The position numbers and the translations under genes were made by a program. A DNA stretch of 64,000 nt from Anabaena azotica FACHB-119. GTDB lineage: Bacteria; Cyanobacteriota; Cyanobacteriia; Cyanobacteriales; Nostocaceae. Positions 1-7,379 of this stretch are shown here, one piece after another; the first letter of the stretch is position 1, and each line of letters starts with the position of its first letter. The DNA lies in NCBI RefSeq assembly GCF_014697625.1, contig NZ_JACJSG010000026.1, positions 1 through 64,000 on the forward strand, in the 5' to 3' direction. The notes under the pieces are model-generated. The model had not been told where the DNA came from. It did no database searches and saw nothing but the letters and a program-made list of their open reading frames with translations.

Positions 1-136
1 GCCTGTATTTAACACACCATACAATATGATATTCAATTGCATAAACATAACCCCTTCCGTGTTTTACTTCCATACTTTATCTTACCATGTGCGTAACCAT
101 GTGTAAAACCAAATATGGAAATATAGAGCGCCTAAC

Positions 137-274
137 TCATGACTCGAAGTCACGAGTGTGCGGCTTGAAGAAATCAAGATAGCCAAACCATAGTAAAGCC
201 AACTGTGTGTCCACATCAAAGCCGCGAAACTGGTCTATGGCTTTTTGGGTGCGTTCATCGGTAGCGTAAGTCAT
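137..274 (-). pseudogene. N-terminal fragment of a helical carotenoid protein (OCP N-domain)
   Basis: Reading down from the ATG at 274, 45 codons encode a peptide that opens MTYATDERTQKAIDQFRGF and continues to ALLWFGYLDF. This matches the start of cyanobacterial helical carotenoid proteins, homologues of the N-terminal carotenoid-binding domain of the orange carotenoid protein. After residue 35 the similarity stops and a short tail (FKPHTRDFES) leads to TGA. Full proteins have about 160-180 residues, so most of the carotenoid-binding helices are absent. I read it as a truncated remnant. Identification rests on recall of the family N-terminus. Confidence 0.6.
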
Positions 275-964
275 GGGAATCTCCGATTGCTGAATAAGAA
301 CTGTGTATTGAAAATTACTGAGGTTCTAAACTCACCTCACTCACAAAATCTTATAAATTGAGCTATGGAGATTAACCCCACTATGGGTAGAAATGGTTAC
401 AGTAGCTTACGGCAGATGTAATTATTACATTAGTCATTAGTCAAAAGTCAACAGTCCCCACATTGTTGCATCATTTGGGATTGCCTGAAATCACGCAACA
501 GAATTGCGTGGAGTGGCTAATTACAAATCAGTCACTAATATTGCTTTTTTCAGCAGAAATTTTAATACTGTTTCTTCTGAGGAAATGAACCGCCGATAAA
601 CGCCGATGTAAGAAATTATTAATACGTTAAAATATTCCCCATTAGTAGGGTGGGCATTGCCCACCTTACTTATTTTCATTGTTAGCTTATCTATCATTAA
701 ATGCGGATAAGCTAAGGTGGTTTCTACTGCACAGAAGTTGACATTCTGCTTGGCTGGCTTCTGCTGGTGGGCTAGACCGCGCCGTAATCCACTGCTATCT
801 ATTGCAATGGGTGTCAAGATTTTGTTAGACACTGTAATTTCTGGCAAGTTGGCGCAGGAGGAATGGAGCAAGAACAAAGCTTTGTGTGAGTATTGTTGAA
901 ACTAAATCAGATAGAATGACACTTAAATAAAAATGAGTTAAGCTTATTAGATTAAATTGACAGG
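275..964. other. Non-coding region with a small palindromic repeat
   Basis: No supported gene. Open frames on both strands (521-877 minus, 717-899 plus) overlap each other and show no family features. Near 646-668 lies a short inverted repeat built on GGGTGGGCATTGCCCACC. Relatives occur near 5727, 17119-17170, 42261, 48661 and 55917, so it is a dispersed small repeat. A short STRR-like stretch (TTAGTCATTAGTCA) sits near 430-445. Confidence 0.5.
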
Positions 965-2098
965 ATGAAATTAAGTATGGCTTTCACAAAAGCACTTTAC
1001 TATCCTTGGGTTGATATAAAAGATGAGGGATGGCTAAAGAATGCAGTTTTATATTGGGATCATGTACAAACTATTGTGCCAATCTCAATTGAGAATCCTT
1101 ACAGTAATAGTACATCCCTAGAACTACTTGATGAGGGCTTGTTATCACCATTTGAAGTGCAATCCAGCATGACAGAGATTCGTGATTTGACTGATGATGT
1201 ATATAAGTATCTAGATTCTCAAGAGGGTATAGAAGTACTTCTTGCACAAGAAATTAGTGAAACCCATCAAATTCACTTTGACAAAATATCTAATGAAATT
1301 AGAGAGTTAGTTGAGATTCATCCAGATAAATTACCAGAGAAAATAAGAGCAGAATTAAAAGTGGGATTGCGTAGTGAACGAGACGGATGGATTACTGTCG
1401 ATAAACGCTTTGCAAGTTTTTACATGACACTTCTAGCAACTCGGCTTTCAGATCAAGTTGGGTCAGGTTTATTGACTGATATTCCAGGGAATAATAAATT
1501 GGCAAATTCAGCTAAACTTGATGCCAAACTAAGTTTACCAAAATTTAGAAGACATAGATATGATTATGAAGATCATAGAAGCCATAGAAATATGCCAATT
1601 TCTCTATCACAAGGTATGCTTGCCGATCTAATTCTTGAAATGATTAAAATTGATCCTGAAACGCCTGTTATTGAAATTATTAAATTTAGAAGAAGATATG
1701 CTGATGAGCTAGGTCGATTTAGAGTCAAGATTGCAAAACTTACTGAGAGTGTTTCTAACGATACATCATTTTCTAGGCTGCACCAACAAATTAATGACTT
1801 GTATGTGAATGAGGTTCAGCCAGAAATAAATACTCTTAAGCGCATTTTGTCAGAGCAAAGAATAAGATGGGTCGCAGAAAATTTTCTTAAAGTTACTTTT
1901 TTCTCTACAGGGGCTGCATCTTTGCCACTTGCAGTACTTGGGCTATCTGTACCCCTTTCTCTTTTAGTAGGCGCAGGTATTTCCCTAACAGCCTCAGCTA
2001 TTTTGTATAACTGTGATAAAGCTAACTCTTTGAGACAAAATCCTTTTTCATACCTTCTTGTAGCAGAAAAAGAATTAAAATATAAATGGCTAAATTAA
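965..2098 (+). CDS. DUF6236-like protein of unknown function
   Basis: A 377-residue protein. Its N-terminus (KALYYPWVDIKDEGWLKNA, followed by LYWDHVQTIVP) resembles the DUF6236 family, whose members open with a similar tyrosine/tryptophan-rich stretch; I recall the family only from this pattern. The middle is charged and helical. Around residues 312-345 there is a hydrophobic, glycine/serine-rich segment that could be one or two membrane helices, followed by a short polar tail. ATG at 965 follows ACAGG. AT-rich codon use differs from the housekeeping genes and fits accessory DNA. It stands alone, convergent with the aspartyl-protease pair. Function unknown. Confidence 0.6.
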   Translation: MKLSMAFTKALYYPWVDIKDEGWLKNAVLYWDHVQTIVPISIENPYSNSTSLELLDEGLLSPFEVQSSMTEIRDLTDDVYKYLDSQEGIEVLLAQEISETHQIHFDKISNEIRELVEIHPDKLPEKIRAELKVGLRSERDGWITVDKRFASFYMTLLATRLSDQVGSGLLTDIPGNNKLANSAKLDAKLSLPKFRRHRYDYEDHRSHRNMPISLSQGMLADLILEMIKIDPETPVIEIIKFRRRYADELGRFRVKIAKLTESVSNDTSFSRLHQQINDLYVNEVQPEINTLKRILSEQRIRWVAENFLKVTFFSTGAASLPLAVLGLSVPLSLLVGAGISLTASAILYNCDKANSLRQNPFSYLLVAEKELKYKWLN

Positions 2099-2283
2099 TA
2101 ATTATTTTAGTATGATCGCTTATCGTCGTAGGCTGCGTTGAGGACAGGAAACCCAGCATTCTTTTTCCTCGCCAGTACTGAGCAAAAGTGCGTTCGCAAT
2201 TTAAGACTGTGACCGTGGACGCAATTCGCCAAATCGTACTAAGTTAATTCATCCTCTTATTCATTAACGCCACACAACAAATT

Positions 2284-2652
2284 TTATATGTACTCTAATG
2301 TAACTCTATTTTGACTATAATCAGCAACTAAAATAAATGATTTCAACCATCGAGAACCTAATAAAATTTCCTGTATCTCATCCCCAGCAAATACAGGAAT
2401 TTCCCATTCTTGATTATCTATGATAACTCTACCCCTATAAACATCAAATTCAGTTTCTCCTTGAGCAGTTCTCAATTTATTCTGCCGTAAAAAAGACCAG
2501 TCAAGACTTTGTACATCTTGTTTGTTCATAGCTAAAAACTCAGTGAATCCTGTATCTAACATTGTTTCTACAGGAAAACTCAAGCCATCCCCGCCAATTA
2601 AATCTATTTCAAAGTAAACTTGGCCTTTATCTCCAAATCTTCCCTCAATCAT
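2284..2652 (-). CDS. Clan AA (retropepsin-like) aspartic protease, small
   Basis: A 122-residue protein. The motif MLDTGFTEFLAM at residues 31-42 is the D-T-G-hydrophobic flap site of retropepsin-like aspartyl proteases. The later hydrophobic stretch EILLGSRWLKSF fits the second conserved segment (normally L-G-x-x-hydrophobic-L). Such single-domain proteins would act as homodimers. It overlaps the upstream gene by four bases (ATGA, 2649-2652), so the two are translationally coupled. Small aspartyl proteases of this kind recur in Nostocales genomes next to a short partner. The substrate is unknown. Confidence 0.75.
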   Translation of the reverse strand: MIEGRFGDKGQVYFEIDLIGGDGLSFPVETMLDTGFTEFLAMNKQDVQSLDWSFLRQNKLRTAQGETEFDVYRGRVIIDNQEWEIPVFAGDEIQEILLGSRWLKSFILVADYSQNRVTLEYI

Positions 2653-2996
2653 ATTCTGCCACTAACACCTGTTTCGTTAATGCCAAAAATATGATGAATC
2701 ACATGAGGGTGCTTTTCCCTAGCCATTTTACTGGCTACTTCTTGATCCTGATCAATAAAATAATCGCCGCTATCTGGTTCAATGGCAATATACCAGCCAT
2801 AATATTTATCTAGAAGTTCTGGTTTTAAACGCTCAAAAATCGCCCAACAACGCTCATAAAATGCTTGTCTTCTGGCTCTGTCTTGGGCTTTTTGTGCTTC
2901 TGTCCACTGAATTTCCGGGAATACTCTTCCACGTCTCACTATTCTTTCGGGTGAAGAGTGTGTCATATTTTTACATGATGGAGATTTATTTTTCAT
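2649..2996 (-). CDS. Conserved hypothetical partner of the aspartyl protease
   Basis: A 115-residue soluble protein with a basic N-terminus and a central segment (YYGWYIAIEPDSGDYFIDQD) ending in HHIFGINETG. The translation may begin at internal Met11 rather than at 2996; no clear ribosome site decides. It overlaps the protease gene by four bases and precedes it. Proteins with the YGxYIAIEPDSGDYF pattern are widespread in cyanobacteria beside small aspartyl proteases; this association comes from memory. An adaptor or antitoxin-like role would be conjecture. Confidence 0.65.
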   Translation of the reverse strand: MKNKSPSCKNMTHSSPERIVRRGRVFPEIQWTEAQKAQDRARRQAFYERCWAIFERLKPELLDKYYGWYIAIEPDSGDYFIDQDQEVASKMAREKHPHVIHHIFGINETGVSGRI

Positions 2997-3032
2997 ATTC
3001 TATTATAAAGCGATGCCTGCGGTGGGCAAAGC

Positions 3033-3137
3033 CTACGCCCTCATGATTTTCCAACAGCGATCGTCCTCTGCCTCAGTCCAGTGGATATGTTTAGAACGAA
3101 AAGCTCGTTCCCAATCGTTAACAATTACTTCCATCAT
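3033..3137 (-). pseudogene. Short remnant ORF ended by a repeat
   Basis: A 34-residue frame (MMEVIVNDWERAFRSKHIHW...). It is preceded in frame by KPYFGY, so the original gene began further upstream. It runs into a palindromic repeat of the type GATGCCTGCGGTGGGC at 3010-3040, which supplies the stop codon. It looks like a gene scrap truncated by repeat insertion. The parent family is not recognised. Confidence 0.3.
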
Positions 3138-3345
3138 ATAGCCAAAGTAAGGCTTATCATTTTATACATTTATCCCTCGATTTACTTAATATGCTTTTTA
3201 TACTTAAATTAAGTAGCTTATCAATACGTATATTAAACATAATTACACTAATTATTTTAAATGTTTAAATATTTAAACATTTAATAAATGTCTAGATGTT
3301 CATATATACGGTAAAATTTGGAAATTATTTACCTATGTATGGAAA

Positions 3346-3936
3346 ATGATTGTTACTGTAGCCGCCTTTAAGGGTGGGGTAGGTAAATCTACGACTGCAC
3401 TGCACCTAGCTACCTACCTGCAAAGCAAAGCTGACACGCTGTTAGTAGATGGTGATTTAAACCGCAGTGCTTTAGATTGGTCAAATAGAGGCTGTTTACC
3501 CTTTAAGGTGGCTGATGAGCAGCAGGCGGTGAGCCTAGCGAGGCTCTATGAGCATATAGTCATCGATACACCAGCCCGCCCAGATGCGGAAGAACTGAAA
3601 ACTTTGGCGAAAGGATGCGATTTGTTAGTTATTCCCACAACACCAGATGCGATCGCTTTAGCTGCAACTTTTCACATGGTAGATTTGCTAGAAAAAATTA
3701 AATTTAAGTATAAAATATTGCTAACTATCATCCCACCAAATCCCAATAAAGCAGGAGAAGAAGCGAGAACAACTATCATAAATGCCGGATTTCCTGTATT
3801 TAAATCAGGTATTCGCCGCTTGGCTGTGTTCCAACGTGCTGCTTTAGAAGGGGTTCCAGTCAACGCGGTGAAAGACCCTTATGCTCAAATTGCTTGGCGA
3901 TGTTACGCTGAGGTGGGAAAAGAAATATTAGACTAA
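3346..3936 (+). CDS. ParA-family ATPase
   Basis: A 196-residue protein. The deviant Walker A motif KGGVGKST lies at residues 9-16 (with the signature lysine in KGG), the switch region is LLVDGDLNRSALDW, and Walker B corresponds to HIVIDTPARPDAEEL. These identify the short ParA/MinD-type ATPases that form ATP-dependent dimers on DNA or membrane. The next gene on the strand encodes a ribbon-helix-helix protein 225 bases downstream, the usual ParA plus small DNA-binding partner arrangement. Nothing else plasmid-like is nearby, so this is a chromosomal orphan ParA system. Upstream of it (3180-3340) is AT-rich sequence with the repeated element TTAAATATTTAAACATTTAA. Confidence 0.85.
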   Translation: MIVTVAAFKGGVGKSTTALHLATYLQSKADTLLVDGDLNRSALDWSNRGCLPFKVADEQQAVSLARLYEHIVIDTPARPDAEELKTLAKGCDLLVIPTTPDAIALAATFHMVDLLEKIKFKYKILLTIIPPNPNKAGEEARTTIINAGFPVFKSGIRRLAVFQRAALEGVPVNAVKDPYAQIAWRCYAEVGKEILD

Positions 3937-4002
3937 TTATTGCCTACGTAATTAATAAACCCAGATTTACCAAGACTTTTCAAGGTTGTATCTGTTGTCC
4001 TT

Positions 4003-4124
4003 GGGACTTACCCAAGTGTCATAATCAAACTAACTGTAGGGTGCGTCAGCCCCAAGAATTTCGTACATATTCAAGGATTTTCCACATCTGACGCATCCTA
4101 CCCCAAGTGTCACTTGTGTAAGTC
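4003..4124 (-). repeat. Small inverted-repeat element, family with AGGACTTACG termini (diverged copy)
   Basis: Between the ParA gene and its partner lies an approximately 120-bp element whose ends read GGGACTTACCCAAGTGTCA and its near-complement CACTTGTGTAAGTC. The interior (GGGTGCGTCAGCCCCAAG, TTCAAGGATTTTCCACATC) matches, in inverse orientation, the element at 33112-33235. It has no coding capacity, so it fits a MITE. It may affect co-expression of the flanking pair. Confidence 0.6.
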
Positions 4125-4161
4125 ATGGTGTAATTTGTAATGTAAAATTAGGTGGTGTTAC

Positions 4162-4428
4162 TTGGTTAATAGGAAAAAGACCAGTCGCTTTGATGATTTA
4201 ATTGACGCAGCCCGCAGTCGTCAACAACGAGATCAGCCACCGTCAACGGAAGATAAACCGACTTCCCAAAGCAAAAGCACAGACCCGTCTTATACTCGTA
4301 CAACTATCTATTTACCAAAACAACTACATCGACAACTAAAAGCCGCCGCAGCTTCTCAAGAACGCCAAATGAGCGATATTGTGACTGAACTTGTGGAGAA
4401 GTGGCTCTTGGGGACAGTTGACAGTTGA
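4162..4428 (+). CDS. Ribbon-helix-helix DNA-binding protein, ParA partner
   Basis: An 88-residue protein. A polar linker (residues 1-45) precedes a C-terminal RHH core: the beta strand YTRTTIYLPKQLHRQLK and helices AAAASQERQMSDIVTELVEKWL. Start is TTG at 4162 with GGTGG eight bases upstream; an in-frame TAA at 4138 excludes a longer form and no ATG fits. The last residues (GTVDS, stop) are encoded by the first units of an STRR repeat (TTGACAG). It probably binds centromere-like or operator DNA and acts with the ParA protein at 3346. Confidence 0.75.
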   Translation: MVNRKKTSRFDDLIDAARSRQQRDQPPSTEDKPTSQSKSTDPSYTRTTIYLPKQLHRQLKAAAASQERQMSDIVTELVEKWLLGTVDS

Positions 4429-4445
4429 CAGTGATGGGGAGTGGG

Positions 4446-4565
4446 GGGAGATGAGGGGGATGAGGGAGATGAGGGAGATGAGGGAGATGAGGGAGATGAG
4501 GGAGCAGGGGAGAATAACAAGTGTCACCTGATAACTGATAACTGATAACTGATAACTGATAACTG
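4446..4565. repeat. Two tandem repeats: 9-bp GGGAGATGA units, then 7-bp STRR
   Basis: From about 4446 to 4504 the 9-mer GGGAGATGA repeats about six times; from 4529 to 4565 the 7-mer ATAACTG repeats five times. Both are typical of Nostocales intergenic DNA. They lie between the RHH gene and the convergent lipoprotein gene. Confidence 0.85.
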
Positions 4566-4566
4566 C

Positions 4567-5085
4567 CTAAAGCACAATATCTTCACCTCTTTCGGTGAAG
4601 CGGACATCTTTAATTTTCCACTGGGGGTTACTGGTTAGGGTTTTACGGAGGCTGCCAAATAGGGCAAACTGTTCACAGCTCGAAAGTGAGGCAAATTGCC
4701 GTTTTGATTGGGGTGAGAGTCTTAAATCAACTGTAGCAACGCCATTTCTGACTCTGACGCGATAACCGGATACGTTAAAGTCTGCTGTGTCTTGTTCTTG
4801 TATGATTTTGCCTACAGCATTAGTTACAGGTGTTGTGGCTGGTAAAGTGACTTTTTGCGGTACGAATTCTTGACACTGGATATCGCTGGTATATAAGGTA
4901 ACGTTAACTGTTTTACCTGAGATAGCTTTCGGTTCGCTAGTTTTAGGTTTAGCGCGTAGTCGAGCTATGCTTGGTGTGGGTGTTGAAGAAATTGCGTTTG
5001 TGGTTGTGTTGGTAGGGTTGGAAGTACAACCGCTAAGGCTAGCGATCGCTACCATTGTCAATAGTAAAAAGCACCTGTTATTCAT
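4567..5085 (-). CDS. GerMN-domain lipoprotein
   Basis: A 172-residue protein with a lipoprotein signal: hydrophobic MVAIASL and lipobox LSGC, with Cys20 as the lipidation site. A threonine/serine/proline linker follows, then a GerMN domain (about residues 60-172; NVTLYTSDIQCQEFVP, SGYRVRVRNGVATVDL, FALFGSLRKTL). The domain is known from spore germination and spore envelope proteins and from cyanobacterial surface lipoproteins; its role here is unknown. It is probably monocistronic. The stop lies directly against STRR repeats. Confidence 0.8.
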   Translation of the reverse strand: MNNRCFLLLTMVAIASLSGCTSNPTNTTTNAISSTPTPSIARLRAKPKTSEPKAISGKTVNVTLYTSDIQCQEFVPQKVTLPATTPVTNAVGKIIQEQDTADFNVSGYRVRVRNGVATVDLRLSPQSKRQFASLSSCEQFALFGSLRKTLTSNPQWKIKDVRFTERGEDIVL

Positions 5086-5194
5086 ACGTTTAATGGGTTG
5101 ATCTATCTGTTAGTTAACTTCAGTATGACGGCTACTCATTCCGTATAAATTGGCTGTTCATTTTTGCTCAGGCTGCGTAGACCAATGTCTGTAC

Positions 5195-5690
5195 TTAACT
5201 GTTGGCGAGGATGGTTTTGATTGTGGCGATGGCATCCTCTACATTTTCCACAATATAAACCTTTTCTGCTGATAATTTCCGAAAAAAGGCTTGACTTTCG
5301 GCATCATTATTTAACAAAATCGTCGGTTTATTTCCCTTCACAGCTAAGGCAATTTCAACAAGCAGTACCAGCACCCATTCCGCAGGCAATGACTACATGA
5401 CTAGAAAGCACATTAATATTATTACGAGCGTTGCCCATATCTGTAAAAATGGCAATATCCACCGCCACAGAAATGCCCTCGGCTTGAGTCCCTGGAAGTA
5501 TTCCTACAGTTAAACCATTAGCTGATTTTGCCCCTTGAGAAGCCGCATCCATCACGCCTACATTTCTCCCCCCAGTCAGCAAAACCCATCCAGCTTGGGC
5601 AATTAATTCGCCTAATTTATAGGCGTTTTCACCATCATTAGCTGTTGCGCCTTCCCCAGCCCCCATCACTCCAATGACAATTTTGTTCAT
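5195..5690 (-). pseudogene. LOG-like Rossmann-fold nucleotide-binding protein, frameshifted
   Basis: The ATG at 5690 opens MNKIVIGVMGAGEGA, and the frame continues through LLTGGRNVGVMDAASQGAK and NARNNINVLSSHVVIACG to GMGAGTAC and a stop at 5355. The family motif G-x-G-T-A-S-E-I-A-L-A is then resumed in another frame (VEIALAVKGNKPTILLN) down to 5195. One extra base near 5355-5365 explains the break. Reassembled, the protein would have about 165 residues, the normal size of the TIGR00725 / lysine-decarboxylase-like family. It is either a pseudogene or a sequencing error. Confidence 0.75.
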
Positions 5691-5855
5691 AGCCTTGCAC
5701 CCATAAAGTACATTTAGCTTAATTTTAGGGTGGGCATTGTTCACCAAAAACATAATATAGTAGGTCATGCCTACCATACTTGTATTTCCAAGTATGAGTT
5801 AACTTTACTTGTTGGCTATTATTAATTATACAAAGACAGCGCTTGAGACTAGCTT

Positions 5856-7310
5856 ATGGCTATAAATAGTTTTAACCCTCGTATATCGGTATGGGAAGGT
5901 AAGCTAATTGACCAATGGGAACCTTCTCAATGGAAGCAATGGAAAGCTAAACAAACCGATGAACAAGCTAAGTTAGAACGGGAATATTTGCGAATTAAAC
6001 ACGCCCTCCAACAGGCGAACGCGGCTTTGAGTTTAGATAGAATCAAGATTAAATTGAAACTAACTAGCCCAAAAACCATCGGTTTACAAGGTACATTTCC
6101 TTGTAGACCTGGTGATGTGGGTAAACAGGGCAGTCCTAATAAACAATATACTATTTCTTGCGGCTTTACGGCTAATGATGCTGGGTTAAAAATGGCTGTT
6201 TTGAAAGCGCGAGAGTTGGATTTATTATTAATTACCAAACAATTCCAATGGACACCGGAGTTATTAGGTAAACAGGCACAAAAGATAGAATTGCCCCAGG
6301 CGAAATACTCTGGAAAACTGATTGGGGAATTAATTCAAGAATATGAGCGGGAATTTTGGAAAACTCATGAGCAAAATAGGCGCGGTATTCGGACTTGGGA
6401 AACTCATTATCTGAGGCATCTGAAAAAACTGCCGCCAGATTTACCAATCTCGGCTCAAGCATTAGAAATAGCTTTAGAAAAGACTAAACCTAATACATCA
6501 GCTAGGTTTTTTATGGTATGGCAGTTAAAAAAGTTTTGTGAGTTTTGTGGCATTGATGATTTTAAAACAATTTATGCTTATGCAACTCCTAAACCTCATC
6601 CTACTATCCGCAAAATTCCTGTAGATGAGGAAATTATCCAAGGTTTTGAAAAAATAGGTGTCCCGCTATCAGTGTACACGAGTAAAGAAAATCTCACCCA
6701 ACCCGAACAATGGCAATGGGCTTATGGGATGCTGGCTACTTATGGTTTAAGACCCCATGAGTTATTTGCTGTAGATGTAGAGGCTTTTATCGACCCCAAA
6801 AATACTTTTCACCTAGTAACACTCAATCCCAGTTTGACAGAAGGAACTAAAACAGGAGAACGCAGTTGTGGTATTCCTCCTTTACATCCTCATTGGGTTG
6901 ATTTATTTAACTTAAAGAAGATTAGATTGCCCTATAACGAAGGTAAATTGAGTAATAAAACTGCCAAATTGTATATCAAATTTAAAAATGCAGATATAGG
7001 TTTTAGACCTTACGATTTACGTCACGCTTATGCTATTCGTGGTCATCGTTTACGAGTGCCTATCAAGACGATGGCAGATTATATGGGGCATTCGGTGCAA
7101 GAGCATACCAAAACTTATCAAAGATGGATGAATGAAGATACTAATTTAGAGATTTATAGAGAGGTAGTGATTCACAGAAATGGTACTACTAAGGAGGCGA
7201 TGAGGGAGAGGATTCAGGAATTAGAAGCAGAGAATAGGGCTTTGAAGGCTGAAAATTCTACCATAAAAGGTTTATTAATTCAGCATCAATTGGGGGAATT
7301 ACTGAGTTGA
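5856..7310 (+). CDS. XisA/XisC-like tyrosine site-specific recombinase
   Basis: A 484-residue protein with a C-terminal tyrosine recombinase domain. Arg299 lies in YGLRPHEL, the box II motif is PYDLRHAYAIR (Tyr386, Arg389), His412 lies in YMGHS, and the nucleophile is probably Tyr421 in KTYQRW. In most family members the residue equivalent to Tyr386 is histidine. The Anabaena heterocyst excisases XisA and XisC are known for carrying tyrosine there, and the N-terminal pattern (KLKLTSPKTIGLQGTFPCRPGD, then GLKMAVLKARELDLLL) also fits them. A coiled coil ends the protein (residues 450-475). No matching element or attachment site was seen nearby. Confidence 0.8.
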   Translation: MAINSFNPRISVWEGKLIDQWEPSQWKQWKAKQTDEQAKLEREYLRIKHALQQANAALSLDRIKIKLKLTSPKTIGLQGTFPCRPGDVGKQGSPNKQYTISCGFTANDAGLKMAVLKARELDLLLITKQFQWTPELLGKQAQKIELPQAKYSGKLIGELIQEYEREFWKTHEQNRRGIRTWETHYLRHLKKLPPDLPISAQALEIALEKTKPNTSARFFMVWQLKKFCEFCGIDDFKTIYAYATPKPHPTIRKIPVDEEIIQGFEKIGVPLSVYTSKENLTQPEQWQWAYGMLATYGLRPHELFAVDVEAFIDPKNTFHLVTLNPSLTEGTKTGERSCGIPPLHPHWVDLFNLKKIRLPYNEGKLSNKTAKLYIKFKNADIGFRPYDLRHAYAIRGHRLRVPIKTMADYMGHSVQEHTKTYQRWMNEDTNLEIYREVVIHRNGTTKEAMRERIQELEAENRALKAENSTIKGLLIQHQLGELLS

Positions 7311-7379
7311 AAATGGTCATGAGGAATGATTAATGACTGAAAATTGATATTGCTGGATGCGGATTGGGCATCATAGGAA

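Noticed and set aside
521..899. Overlapping ORFs on opposite strands
   Set aside because: No family features, no ribosome site and poor protein composition.
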